From NCBI GenBank assembly GCA_032095175.1, contig DAMCZI010000052.1, positions 1 to 31,702 on the forward strand: a DNA stretch of 31,702 nt, in the 5' to 3' direction. A model generated the notes under the pieces. It saw only the letters and a program-made list of their open reading frames with translations. It was not told where the DNA came from and did not search any database. Every line of letters begins with the position of its first letter. The stretch's first letter is position 1. A program made the position numbers and the translations under genes. This stretch comes from DAMCZI01 sp032095175 (GTDB taxonomy: Bacteria > Bacillota > Clostridia > Clostridiales > Caloramatoraceae). Of this stretch, positions 8,326-15,464 are shown one piece after another.

Positions 8326-8343
8326 CTATATTACTAATACTAT

Positions 8344-8372
8344 ATTATACAACTATATTGGGGGGATGTGAA
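8344..8372 (-). promoter_or_regulatory. Promoter of dapG
   Basis: TTCACA (8367-8372) and TATAAT (8344-8349) are 17 bases apart on the minus strand, just after the ymxH stop codon. This predicts a leader of about 230 bases before dapG. Confidence 0.65.
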
Positions 8373-8379
8373 AAGAATT

Positions 8380-8628
8380 TTATAATTTACAATCAAAAAT
8401 TATTGTTCTATCACTTTGTTTAATTTTGCAGCCCCATGGTATTTCTATAAAATTATCTTCTTTTAAAGAAAAGATTGAGGATTTTCCTTCACTAGCACTT
8501 ATACTTAGAATCTGACCTGTTTTTATGTCAAAATTCATTTCACAATCACCAAGATATCCATATTTCTCTCCATTATTAATATTTATAATCTCAAGTTCAG
8601 TAAACTCAGAAAGTCTTTTTTTACTCAT
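8380..8628 (-). CDS. ymxH: YlmC/YmxH family sporulation protein (PRC-barrel)
   Basis: This 82-residue protein has the small beta-barrel pattern of the YlmC/YmxH family: LSEFTELEIININNGEKYG, then a GD-x-EMNFDIKTGQI strand pair, and a C-terminal IEIPWGCKIKQSDRTIIFD segment ending in a strand. Members are linked to sporulation in bacilli and clostridia, but a molecular role is not established as far as I know. Length is typical. AAGGGGTG precedes ATG 8628. It lies between dut and dapG, as in the Bacillus pnp-to-dapG neighbourhood where ymxH follows the M16 peptidase gene. No signal peptide or membrane segment is present. Confidence 0.85.
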   Translation of the reverse strand: MSKKRLSEFTELEIININNGEKYGYLGDCEMNFDIKTGQILSISASEGKSSIFSLKEDNFIEIPWGCKIKQSDRTIIFDCKL

Positions 8629-8663
8629 ACAAACACCCCTTAATGCACTTTTTACATATATAT

Positions 8664-8689
8664 ATTAAAAAAAGAAGGTTTATAGACCT
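8664..8689 (-). terminator. Short terminator after dut
   Basis: AGGT-CTATAA-ACCT, overlapping the dut stop codon, is followed on the minus strand by TCTTTTTTTAAT. The stem is only about 4-5 bp, so termination is probably partial. Confidence 0.4.
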
Positions 8690-9120
8690 GTCGATCCAAA
8701 ACCTTCATTTCCTCTTGTGGTATTATCAAGTTCTTCTACTTCGATTATCTCGGGAACTTCAATTTTATTTATTACCATCTGTGCAATTCTGTCCCCTCTG
8801 TTTATTATGAATTCCTCTTTTCCAAAGTTAATCATAATCACGTTTATTTCGCCTCTGTAATCGCTATCTATAGTACCAGGGGTATTTACCATAGATATAC
8901 CATATTTGAGCGCTAAACCGCTTCTAGGCCTTATTTGGGCCTCATAACCCTGTGGAAGTGCTATAGAAATTCCTGTAGGTACTAATTTAATGGTTCCTGG
9001 CAATAATGATACCGCCTCATCAACGTTTGCTCTAAGATCCATACCTGCAGAACCTTCTGTCATAAAGCAGGGAAGCGGTATATCCCTTGCATTTTCCACT
9101 CTTTTTATAAATACCTTCAT
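8680..9120 (-). CDS. dut: dUTP diphosphatase
   Basis: The trimeric dUTPase hydrolyses dUTP to dUMP and pyrophosphate, keeping uracil out of DNA and feeding dTMP synthesis. All five family motifs are present in order: GSAGMDLRA (1), PRSGLA (2), GTIDSDYRGEI (3), RGDRIAQMV (4) and RGNEGFGSTG (5, the C-terminal arm that closes over a neighbouring active site). At 146 residues the length is standard for the homotrimeric class. ATG at 9120 is preferred because the GGAGG upstream, formed by the last codons of the M16 peptidase gene, is correctly spaced; a TTG 12 bases earlier would lie within that site. It starts two bases after the M16 stop and is surely co-transcribed with it. Confidence 0.97.
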   Translation of the reverse strand: MKVFIKRVENARDIPLPCFMTEGSAGMDLRANVDEAVSLLPGTIKLVPTGISIALPQGYEAQIRPRSGLALKYGISMVNTPGTIDSDYRGEINVIMINFGKEEFIINRGDRIAQMVINKIEVPEIIEVEELDNTTRGNEGFGSTGL

Positions 9121-9122
9121 GA

Positions 9123-10382
9123 TTACCTCCAAATTAGTGATTTAAATTTGTCTTCACTTATGTTTCTTCCAACAGCAGCAGCGGATAGTATTCCACCCTT
9201 AAATACATCCTCTATTGTCTTGTGGACATCATCACTTGTTATTTTATCTATTTTATCTAATATTTCCTTAGGCTCATTTACTCTATTAAGCATTAATTCT
9301 GATTTTCCCATTCCAAACATTCTGCTCGAAACGCTTTCAAGCCCTAAAATATAGTTTCCCTTTAGCTGTTCCTTTGCTTTTTTTATCTGAACGTCATCAA
9401 GCTTGTTATTAAGAGTATCCAAAATTTCATTATGTATTAGTTCCATGGCATTATCAATGTATTGACCATTTAAAGCAAAATAAATATTAAACACCCCTGC
9501 ATTTTGATAAGAGGATGGGAATGAATATATCGTATAAACATATCCTTTTTCCTCCCTTAGGGATTGAAATAATCTGGAACTTGTACCTCCACCAAAATAA
9601 TTATTTAAGGCAAGCAAAGTATAAAGTCTATCATTACCCAGCTCAATTCCTTTAAAGGATAATGTAACATGTATCTGCTCTATATCCTTTTTCCTTATAA
9701 TAACCTCATTATTTATCGCTGGCTTTGAAACACTTAAAATACTATTTTTTTCTGAAGAATAACTTCCAAACTTATCCTCAAGTATTTTTATTATTTCTTT
9801 TTCATTGTAATTACCAGCTATTGATATAACAATGTTATTTGGTGTATATATATTACTAAAGTAATCTAATACAATCTCTCTGTTAAAGGAATTCACCGTT
9901 TTTTCTGTTCCTAATATTGGATACGCAAGTGTATCCTTCCCCCATGTCCCAAGTGATAGTATATCTACTACAAGATCCTCTGGAGAATCCTCATACATAT
10001 TTATCTCTTCCTGTATGACTCCCTTTTCTCTTTGAATATCATCCTCAGAAAAGTTTGAGTTTAAAAGCATGTCACTTAATACATCAATACCTATGCCTAT
10101 ATGTTCATCTAAAAGCTTTACATAAAAGCAGGTGGCCTCCTTGCCAGTGAATGCGTTAATTTGACCTCCAACCTCTTCTATTTCTTCAGCAATACGCTTT
10201 GCACTTCTATTTTTAGTACCTTTAAAAAGCATATGCTCTATAAAATGAGAAACTCCATTATTTTGAGAGTTTTCATATCTAGAACCGCTTCTAATCCATA
10301 CTCCCATGCTTATGGAGTTAACATATGGTATATATTCAGCAATAACCTTTATCCCATTCCTCAAAGTATACCTTGTGTACAT
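9123..10382 (-). CDS. ymxG: M16 family zinc peptidase (YmxG/MlpA-like)
   Basis: This is a pitrilysin-type metallopeptidase of the single-unit, processing-peptidase-like branch. The inverted zinc motif HFIEH is at residues 46-50, and the downstream glutamate ligand is probably within the REKGVIQEEINMYEDSPED segment near residue 125. The GGGTSSRLFQSLREEKGYVY motif typical of the second M16 lobe follows at about 265-285. The 419-residue length is normal, and the absence of a signal peptide suggests a cytoplasmic protein. ATG 10382 follows AGGAGGG. In Bacillus the same gene (ymxG/mlpA) also lies downstream of pnp. It has its own promoter (10445-10473) and runs directly into dut. Natural substrates are not known to me. 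Confidence 0.93.
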   Translation of the reverse strand: MYTRYTLRNGIKVIAEYIPYVNSISMGVWIRSGSRYENSQNNGVSHFIEHMLFKGTKNRSAKRIAEEIEEVGGQINAFTGKEATCFYVKLLDEHIGIGIDVLSDMLLNSNFSEDDIQREKGVIQEEINMYEDSPEDLVVDILSLGTWGKDTLAYPILGTEKTVNSFNREIVLDYFSNIYTPNNIVISIAGNYNEKEIIKILEDKFGSYSSEKNSILSVSKPAINNEVIIRKKDIEQIHVTLSFKGIELGNDRLYTLLALNNYFGGGTSSRLFQSLREEKGYVYTIYSFPSSYQNAGVFNIYFALNGQYIDNAMELIHNEILDTLNNKLDDVQIKKAKEQLKGNYILGLESVSSRMFGMGKSELMLNRVNEPKEILDKIDKITSDDVHKTIEDVFKGGILSAAAVGRNISEDKFKSLIWR

Positions 10383-10444
10383 AAGTCCCTCCTGAGATTT
10401 TATGATTTAACATAAATTACATTATTATTAATATAACCTATATA

Positions 10445-10473
10445 ATTATATATAATCCAGGATATATTATCAA
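10445..10473 (-). promoter_or_regulatory. Promoter of the M16 peptidase-dut unit
   Basis: TTGATA (10468-10473) and TATAAT (10445-10450) are 17 bases apart on the minus strand, about 60 bases before ATG 10382. Confidence 0.7.
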
Positions 10474-10500
10474 TATTTAGTAAAATAACTTTAGTTCGTA

Positions 10501-10682
10501 ATTTAAGGAAAAGGGAATAGGTAAGAGTTATGAAAAAAACTCATCGAGTTTTTTATAATCAATTTATTCTAACTTATATCGCAACCACTTCAATCCTTCT
10601 TACCTCTTACTTCTTACTTCTTACCTCTTATGTCTTACCTCTCACCTCTTCACTTTTTCCCTAAAATATGATTTAAGGAAAA
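10501..10682. mobile_element. Insertion-like island with heptamer repeats, flanked by 12-bp direct repeats
   Basis: This is most of the 331-base gap between pnp and the M16 gene. ATTTAAGGAAAA occurs exactly at 10501-10512 and at 10671-10682. Just inside lie AGGGAA (from about 10512) and TTCCCT (to about 10662), a short terminal inverted repeat extended by GGTAAGAG and CACCTCTTCAC. The interior holds a hairpin AAAAAACTC-ATC-GAGTTTTTT (10533-10554) and the heptamer array. No protein is encoded. The architecture is that of a small non-autonomous insertion, but no second copy is in the window. Confidence 0.4.
10594..10649. repeat. Tandem heptamer array, eight units of TACCTCT type
   Basis: Eight consecutive 7-base units read TCCTTCT, TACCTCT, TACTTCT, TACTTCT, TACCTCT, TATGTCT, TACCTCT, CACCTCT. 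One strand is entirely pyrimidine-rich. The complement, AGAGGTA, also occurs upstream as AGGTAAGAG at about 10519-10527, so the array can pair with its own flank. Confidence 0.85.
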
Positions 10683-10684
10683 AT

Positions 10685-10708
10685 AAAAAAGGCTTTTGTG
10701 AAAGCCCT
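10685..10708 (-). terminator. Terminator of pnp
   Basis: GGCTTT-CACA-AAAGCC (10691-10706) is followed on the minus strand by TTTTTTATTTTT. It is a classical rho-independent terminator immediately after the pnp stop. Confidence 0.85.
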
Positions 10709-10713
10709 TTTCT

Positions 10714-12837
10714 TTATTGCTGTTCCTCTTCTGTTTCTTTTTCTGTTTCTGGTTCCTTTTTAATTGCATCTTTTCGTGAAAGGTTTATTCTTCCCTGATT
10801 ATCTATCTCAGTAACCTTAACAGGTATCTCATCTCCAACGTTTACTACATCTTCAACCTTGTTAACTCTTTCATGGGCAAGCTTTGATATATGAACAAGA
10901 CCTTCCTTGCCAGGTAATATCTCAACAAATGCACCAAAGGTTGTTATCCTGTTTACTTTACCAATATATATTTCTCCAGCTGTAACTTCCTTTGTAAGTC
11001 CCTCGACTATCTTCTGCGCTCTCATTCCATCTTCCATGTTAACAGCACAAATAAATAATCTTCCATCGTCCTCAATATCTATCTTAACACCTGTTTCTGA
11101 TATTATCTTATTTATAGTCTTTCCACCAGGTCCTATTACATCCCTTATCTTTTCAGGATCAATATTCATAGATATTATTCTTGGTGCATATTTTGAAAGT
11201 TCTTTTCTTGGCTCAGGAATTGTGCTTAACATGTTGTCTAATATCTCCATTCTAGCTTTCCTTGCCTGGTTAATCGCTCTCTTGATTACTTCCTCTGGAA
11301 GACCCTTTATCTTTGTATCAACCTGTATTGCAGTTATACCTTTTTCAGTTCCTGCAACCTTAAAGTCCATGTCTCCGAAGAAATCTTCTATACCCTGTAT
11401 GTCTGTCAATATTTCTATCTTTGACAAATCTTCACTTGTTACAAGTCCCATTGCTATACCTGCTACAGGCCTTATTATTGGTACACCTGCATCCATAAGT
11501 GATAATGTACTTGCACAAACACTTGCCTGTGAAGTTGAACCATTTGAACTTAGAACCTCGGATACCAATCTTACTGCATATGGGAATTCACTTTCTGGTG
11601 GGATAACTGGTTCAAGAGCTCTCTCAGCCAATGCACCATGTCCTATCTCTCTTCTTCCAGGACCCCTCATGAATTTAACTTCTCCTGTACTATATGGTGG
11701 GAAATTATAATGATGCATATATCTCTTAACTTCCTCGTCTCCAAGTCCGTCTAAAACCTGTACATCACCAAGTGGTCCAAGAGTTGTTGCTGTTAAAACC
11801 TGAGTTTGACCTCTTTGGAATACACCTGAACCATGGGTTCTTGGAAGTACCCCTACATCACTGCTGAGTGGTCTTATTTCCTCAAAACTTCTTCCATCAG
11901 GTCTTCTTTTTTCCTCAAGAATCATTCTTCTTACATGTCCCTTTTGTATTCTGTAAAGGACATCATCAATTTCTCTTTCTTTCTCTGGGAATATCTCAGC
12001 AAAGTGCTCCATTACTTCTTCCTTAACGATGTCTGTCTGATTCTGTCTCTCCTGTCTATCGGTGCACTTAAATGTTTCCCAAAGTTTATCCTCTGCATAT
12101 TCCCTAACAGCAGACTCAATATCTTCAGGAACAGTAAACAGCTGTGGTTCTATTTTTTCCTGACCAACTTTGCTTCTTACTTCCTCCTGGAACTTTATAA
12201 TATCCTGACATGCTTTAAAACCAAACATGATAGCTTCATACATGTCATTTTCATCTATCTCCTTACCTCCTGCTTCAAGCATCATTACTCTTTCGCTTGT
12301 GCTTGAAACAACAAGGTGAAGATCACTCTTTTCTCTTTCTTCAGCTGTTGGGTTGATAATTAACTTTCCATCAACTCTTCCTACTAGAACACCCGCTACT
12401 GGTCCTTTAAATGGTATCTCAGAAACATGAAGAGCCATAGAAGCAGCGTTCATAGCCAATATTTCAGGTGGATTATCTGTATCCACAGACATAACTGTAC
12501 ATACAACCTGAACATCATTAAAATATCCCTTTGGGAATAGTGGTCTTATTGGTCTGTCTATTGCTCTTGCAGATAATATTGCTTTTTCAGTAGGTCTTCC
12601 TTCCCTTTTGATAAAACCTCCAGGTATCTTTCCTACTGCATAAAGTCTTTCTTCATAATCTACGCTTAGTGGGAAGAAATCAATTCCTTCCTTAGGTTCA
12701 GAAGCGGCGTTTGCTGTTGACAATACTACTGTATCACCATAGCTCATCATAACAGCGCCTTTAGATAACATTGCATATTTACCGAAATCAACCTTAAGTT
12801 TTCGGCCAGCAATAGTAGTTTCAAAAACCTGTTGCAT
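10714..12837 (-). CDS. pnp: Polyribonucleotide nucleotidyltransferase (PNPase)
   Basis: PNPase degrades RNA 3' to 5' by phosphorolysis and can also add tails; it is a trimer and part of RNA decay complexes. Domains run as two RNase PH barrels (about 10-230 and 310-530) joined by an alpha-helical linker, then a KH domain with GPGGKTINKI (about 553-612) and an S1 domain with RITTFGAFVEILPGKEGLVHIS (shown in part; about 620-690). A Glu-rich tail ends the protein. The 707 residues match the family. ATG 12837 follows AAAGGAGG. It lies downstream of rpsO, as in most bacteria, but the rpsO terminator and a repeat-filled 437-base gap separate them, so it probably uses its own promoter. Confidence 0.98.
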   Translation of the reverse strand: MQQVFETTIAGRKLKVDFGKYAMLSKGAVMMSYGDTVVLSTANAASEPKEGIDFFPLSVDYEERLYAVGKIPGGFIKREGRPTEKAILSARAIDRPIRPLFPKGYFNDVQVVCTVMSVDTDNPPEILAMNAASMALHVSEIPFKGPVAGVLVGRVDGKLIINPTAEEREKSDLHLVVSSTSERVMMLEAGGKEIDENDMYEAIMFGFKACQDIIKFQEEVRSKVGQEKIEPQLFTVPEDIESAVREYAEDKLWETFKCTDRQERQNQTDIVKEEVMEHFAEIFPEKEREIDDVLYRIQKGHVRRMILEEKRRPDGRSFEEIRPLSSDVGVLPRTHGSGVFQRGQTQVLTATTLGPLGDVQVLDGLGDEEVKRYMHHYNFPPYSTGEVKFMRGPGRREIGHGALAERALEPVIPPESEFPYAVRLVSEVLSSNGSTSQASVCASTLSLMDAGVPIIRPVAGIAMGLVTSEDLSKIEILTDIQGIEDFFGDMDFKVAGTEKGITAIQVDTKIKGLPEEVIKRAINQARKARMEILDNMLSTIPEPRKELSKYAPRIISMNIDPEKIRDVIGPGGKTINKIISETGVKIDIEDDGRLFICAVNMEDGMRAQKIVEGLTKEVTAGEIYIGKVNRITTFGAFVEILPGKEGLVHISKLAHERVNKVEDVVNVGDEIPVKVTEIDNQGRINLSRKDAIKKEPETEKETEEEQQ

Positions 12838-12916
12838 TAAATAGCCTCCTTTCTTATAATAAAGCCTAGTTTTAGTATTTCATTATTTAACATTTTTAAA
12901 ACATCAAATATACTTA

Positions 12917-12947
12917 ATTATACCACAATTACCATTGTTGATGTTAA
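12917..12947 (-). promoter_or_regulatory. Candidate promoter of pnp
   Basis: TATAAT is at 12917-12922 and TTAACA at 12942-12947 on the minus strand, with a long 19-base spacer. The site lies about 80 bases before pnp. The -10 is convincing, the -35 less so. AACATCAA and TTGATGTT flank the -10 as an 8-bp inverted repeat. Confidence 0.4.
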
Positions 12948-13005
12948 AAAAAATATATTTTGTATAACATATAGTATATGTAATTGAATTTAATAAAATA
13001 ACTAT

Positions 13006-13120
13006 ATAAATCACAATAAAAATTTTTTAATAAGGTATATTGCGATTTATGAATCAAGGAATATGATTTCGCATAAATGTTTAGGGTCAAGCAATGTAGA
13101 ATCATTTATGCGAAACATAT
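13006..13120 (-). repeat. Dual-hairpin dispersed repeat, copy 3 (inverted)
   Basis: The copy runs opposite to those at 23064 and 31579. Hairpin B is 13006-13050 (ATAAATCACAATA with TATTGCGATTTAT) and hairpin A is 13061-13120 (ATATGATTTCGCATAAATG with CATTTATGCGAAACATAT). Hairpin A carries a longer loop here. Compared with the other copies, an A-T pair in stem B is swapped to T-A and another pair becomes a wobble, so pairing is kept. Confidence 0.75.
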
Positions 13121-13126
13121 AAATTC

Positions 13127-13226
13127 AATCCAAAAATTCTAATATTTCATTCTTTTAGGTATACCAAGTCCAAATCAACAATAAGAGTTTCTTAGAAATA
13201 ATAAAATGCAAGAATTTTATTGGATT
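13127..13226. repeat. Palindromic element type C, copy 2 (rpsO-pnp gap)
   Basis: On the minus strand it begins AATCCAATAAAATTCTTGCA and ends TATTAGAATTTTTGGATT. It shares TAAAATTCTT, CATTTTAT, AATGAAATAT and TAGAATTTT with the copy at 8225-8325. The terminal pairs AATCCA/TGGATT replace GTTGCA/TGCAAC. It is only six bases from the dual-hairpin repeat at 13006-13120. Confidence 0.7.
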
Positions 13227-13244
13227 ATATATTTTTTTCTGGAT

Positions 13245-13270
13245 AAAAGTAAAGAGCGGCATAGCCGCTC
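13245..13270 (-). terminator. Terminator of rpsO
   Basis: GAGCGGC-TAT-GCCGCTC (13254-13270) is followed on the minus strand by TTTACTTTTAT. The stem is GC-rich and starts four bases after the rpsO stop. Confidence 0.9.
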
Positions 13271-13274
13271 GATT

Positions 13275-13538
13275 TTACTTTCTTATACCTAATTCCTTTA
13301 TGATAGCACGATATCTTTCGATCTCAGTATTCATTAAGTAGTTAAGTAAACCTCTTCTCTGTCCAACCATCATTAAAAGACCTCTTCTTGAATGATGATC
13401 CTTATTGTGGCTCTTAAGATGATCTGTTAAGTGATTGATTCTTTCAGTTAGAAGAGCGATCTGAACTTCTGGTGAACCTGTGTCACCTTCATGTCTCTTG
13501 TACTTTTCAATAATTTCTTGTTTTTTAGCCTTATCCAT
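13275..13538 (-). CDS. rpsO: 30S ribosomal protein S15
   Basis: S15 binds the central domain of 16S rRNA early in 30S assembly and forms an intersubunit bridge. The 87-residue protein carries the conserved helices, with HEGDTGSPEVQIALLTERI near the start, LKSHNKDHHSRRGLLMMVGQRR in the middle (quoted only as family hallmark, residues about 41-62) and LLNYLM late. Start ATG 13538 follows AAGGAGGTG. A promoter lies inside the ribF 3' end, and a strong terminator follows, so it can be made as a monocistronic message of about 360 bases. The leader of about 80 bases has a repeated CAGGTTAAC, and S15 genes elsewhere are autoregulated through their leaders. Confidence 0.98.
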   Translation of the reverse strand: MDKAKKQEIIEKYKRHEGDTGSPEVQIALLTERINHLTDHLKSHNKDHHSRRGLLMMVGQRRGLLNYLMNTEIERYRAIIKELGIRK

Positions 13539-13576
13539 TAATAAAGCACCTCCTTATAAATATAAACGCCATATGC

Positions 13577-13618
13577 CAGGTTAACGTCGGAGAATCGGAA
13601 AACCCAGCACAGGTTAAC
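13577..13618 (-). promoter_or_regulatory. rpsO leader with repeated GTTAAC, possible S15 autoregulatory site
   Basis: GTTAACCTG occurs twice on the minus strand (13577-13585 and 13610-13618). Because GTTAAC is self-complementary, the two copies can close a 27-base loop. The region is GC-richer than other leaders here. Binding of S15 is inferred from other bacteria only; I did not find a diagnostic motif. Confidence 0.35.
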
Positions 13619-13625
13619 ATGATTT

Positions 13626-13654
13626 ATTATACCAGAATAGCTATACCTTGTAAA
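13626..13654 (-). promoter_or_regulatory. Promoter of rpsO
   Basis: TTTACA (13649-13654) and TATAAT (13626-13631) are 17 bases apart on the minus strand. The -35 lies within the last codons of ribF. Confidence 0.75.
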
Positions 13655-14579
13655 CATAATTGCTTTGAAAATATAATTTTACCTTTTCAATATCACTTAA
13701 AACCTGCTCTTTTAAATGATTCACAGATGGAAACTTCTTTTCTTCCCTAATGAAATCCAAAAATTCAACCTTTATTTCTTTTTCATATAAGTCACCTTTG
13801 AAATCAAAAATAAAGGTTTCAACAGATCTTTTATCGCTTTCAACTGTTGGATTATATCCAACATTACTAATTGATGGATAGTATTTATCATCAATCTTAG
13901 TATATGTTATATATACCCCATTTTTTATACATAAGTTTTCAGGTATTTTTATATTTGCAGTTGGAAAGCCCAACTTTCTTCCAAGCTTCTTTCCTCTAAA
14001 GACCATACCCTGACAAAAATAATTATATCCAAGAAAAGCATTGGCGTCACATATATTTCCTGACTTTAGCTCTTCTCTTATAAGTGTACTTGAAACAATA
14101 TTATTGTTGTATTTTACAGGTTTGATAACCTTTAAATCATAATCTAAAGTCTCTTTATATGTATCAAGTAAACTAGTATTACCCTTTCCATACTTCCCAA
14201 AGGTGTAGTTATAACCGCATATTATACCACAAGCATTTAAATTCTTTTTAAGTAACTCAATAAATAAAATCGGATCTATATTTGCGAAATCAGCGCTAAA
14301 TTGCAAAAATATTAAATAATCAACGCCAAGAGCTTCAACAATCCTAGCCTTTACATAATTATCTGTAATCATATTAATTTTTTCTGTAGGCTTTATAATA
14401 CTAAAAGGATGCCTATCAAAGGTTAAAATAGCACTTTTTACATTTTTCCTATTAGCCATAGATATTGCAGTCTCTATTATTTTCTTGTGTCCTCTATGAA
14501 TTCCATCAAAGGTTCCAAGTCCAATACACAATTTCTCATCAATCTTTATGTTCTCAATTCTATCCTCTATAATTTTCAT
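13641..14579 (-). CDS. ribF: Bifunctional riboflavin kinase/FAD synthetase
   Basis: RibF phosphorylates riboflavin to FMN and then adenylylates it to FAD. The N-terminal nucleotidyltransferase domain has GTFDGIHRGHKK near residue 25, the nucleotide-binding HxGH site, and later ISSTLIREELKSG-type residues (VSSTLIREELKSG) near 165. The C-terminal flavokinase domain begins about 185 with GKKLGRKLGFPTANI and contains GVYITYTKI and SNVGYNPTV. At 312 residues it is normal. ATG 14579 is favoured, as AAAGGTG lies upstream; a GTG nine bases earlier is part of that site. It begins 11 bases after truB, and its end contains the rpsO promoter. Confidence 0.96.
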   Translation of the reverse strand: MKIIEDRIENIKIDEKLCIGLGTFDGIHRGHKKIIETAISMANRKNVKSAILTFDRHPFSIIKPTEKINMITDNYVKARIVEALGVDYLIFLQFSADFANIDPILFIELLKKNLNACGIICGYNYTFGKYGKGNTSLLDTYKETLDYDLKVIKPVKYNNNIVSSTLIREELKSGNICDANAFLGYNYFCQGMVFRGKKLGRKLGFPTANIKIPENLCIKNGVYITYTKIDDKYYPSISNVGYNPTVESDKRSVETFIFDFKGDLYEKEIKVEFLDFIREEKKFPSVNHLKEQVLSDIEKVKLYFQSNYVYKV

Positions 14580-14590
14580 AATATACACCT

Positions 14591-15463
14591 TTAAATCAAT
14601 AGTTTTTCCATATGTAAAATTCCTTTTTGTACAGTTCCTATTCCCACAAAATCATTGGGTTTTATATACACTTTTACTCTTTCATCTTCCTTATAGTTAG
14701 TACCATCTGTAATGTATATACTGTTTCCATTAAGTATTTTTTTTGAAAACATATCATCAACATATAAGCTTTTCATATCAAGTGCATAATCAGGTGTTAC
14801 CATAAATTTATTAAAGTTATCTCTGTTTATTTCGTCCAATATATACGAGTTAGATAAGTTGAATTTACCTGTTGAGGTACGTATTAAAAAACTCATGTAT
14901 CCACCACAACCAAGCTTTTCACCAATATCATTACATATACTTCTTATATAAGTACCCTTAGAACACTTTATTTCCATCATTACAGTAGGTAAGGAAAACT
15001 TCAGTATCTTGATTTCATAAATAGTTATCTGTTTTCCAGGCAGCTCAACTACTTCTCCTCTTCTTGCCAATTCATAGGCCCTAACACCATCAATTTTTTT
15101 TGCTGAAAATGCTGGCGGCTTCTGTAAAATATGTCCTATAAACTCATGAATTACATTTTCTAGTCTATCATATCCAATTGAGCTTATATCCTTATTTTCC
15201 TCAAAAATAAAGCTGCCATATCTATCATAGGTGTCTGTTATGTTTCCAAGAGTTAATTCGCATATATATGTTTTAATATCATTCATTATAAAATCAACAA
15301 TTTTTGTAGCTTTTCCAATGCATATCGGAAGAACTCCTGCCGCACCTGGATCAAGAGTTCCCGTATGCCCAACCTTTTTTATTCCAGTAATTTTTCTTAT
15401 TTGAGAGACTACATCATGTGAAGTCATTCCCGGGGGTTTAAGAACACTTAATATTCCATTCAT
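14591..15463 (-). CDS. truB: tRNA pseudouridine-55 synthase TruB
   Basis: TruB converts U55 in the T loop of tRNAs to pseudouridine and also helps tRNA folding. The catalytic motif GHTGTLDPGAAGVLP places the nucleophilic aspartate at residue 38. Other family segments are the N-terminal LSVLKPPGMTSHDVV, then KPPAFSAKKIDGVRAYELAR and CSKGTYIRSICNDIG. The last 60 or so residues form the short C-terminal domain. The 290 residues are typical for Firmicutes. ATG 15463 lies one base after the nrnA stop, with AATAGG as a weak Shine-Dalgarno sequence, so translation is probably coupled to nrnA. Confidence 0.97.
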   Translation of the reverse strand: MNGILSVLKPPGMTSHDVVSQIRKITGIKKVGHTGTLDPGAAGVLPICIGKATKIVDFIMNDIKTYICELTLGNITDTYDRYGSFIFEENKDISSIGYDRLENVIHEFIGHILQKPPAFSAKKIDGVRAYELARRGEVVELPGKQITIYEIKILKFSLPTVMMEIKCSKGTYIRSICNDIGEKLGCGGYMSFLIRTSTGKFNLSNSYILDEINRDNFNKFMVTPDYALDMKSLYVDDMFSKKILNGNSIYITDGTNYKEDERVKVYIKPNDFVGIGTVQKGILHMEKLLI

Positions 15464-15464
15464 A

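Noticed and set aside
8103..8379. Lysine riboswitch before dapG
   Set aside because: I looked for the L-box core in the leader on the minus strand and found only the two AT-rich palindromes; no conserved core is present.
10594..10649. CRISPR-like array
   Set aside because: The 7-base units are directly adjacent without spacers; this is a simple tandem repeat and no cas gene is near.
10907..11710. Open frame of 267 codons on the plus strand
   Set aside because: It lies wholly antisense to pnp, has no Shine-Dalgarno site, and its hydrophobic, Ser/Ile-rich translation is what the complement of an AT-rich gene produces.
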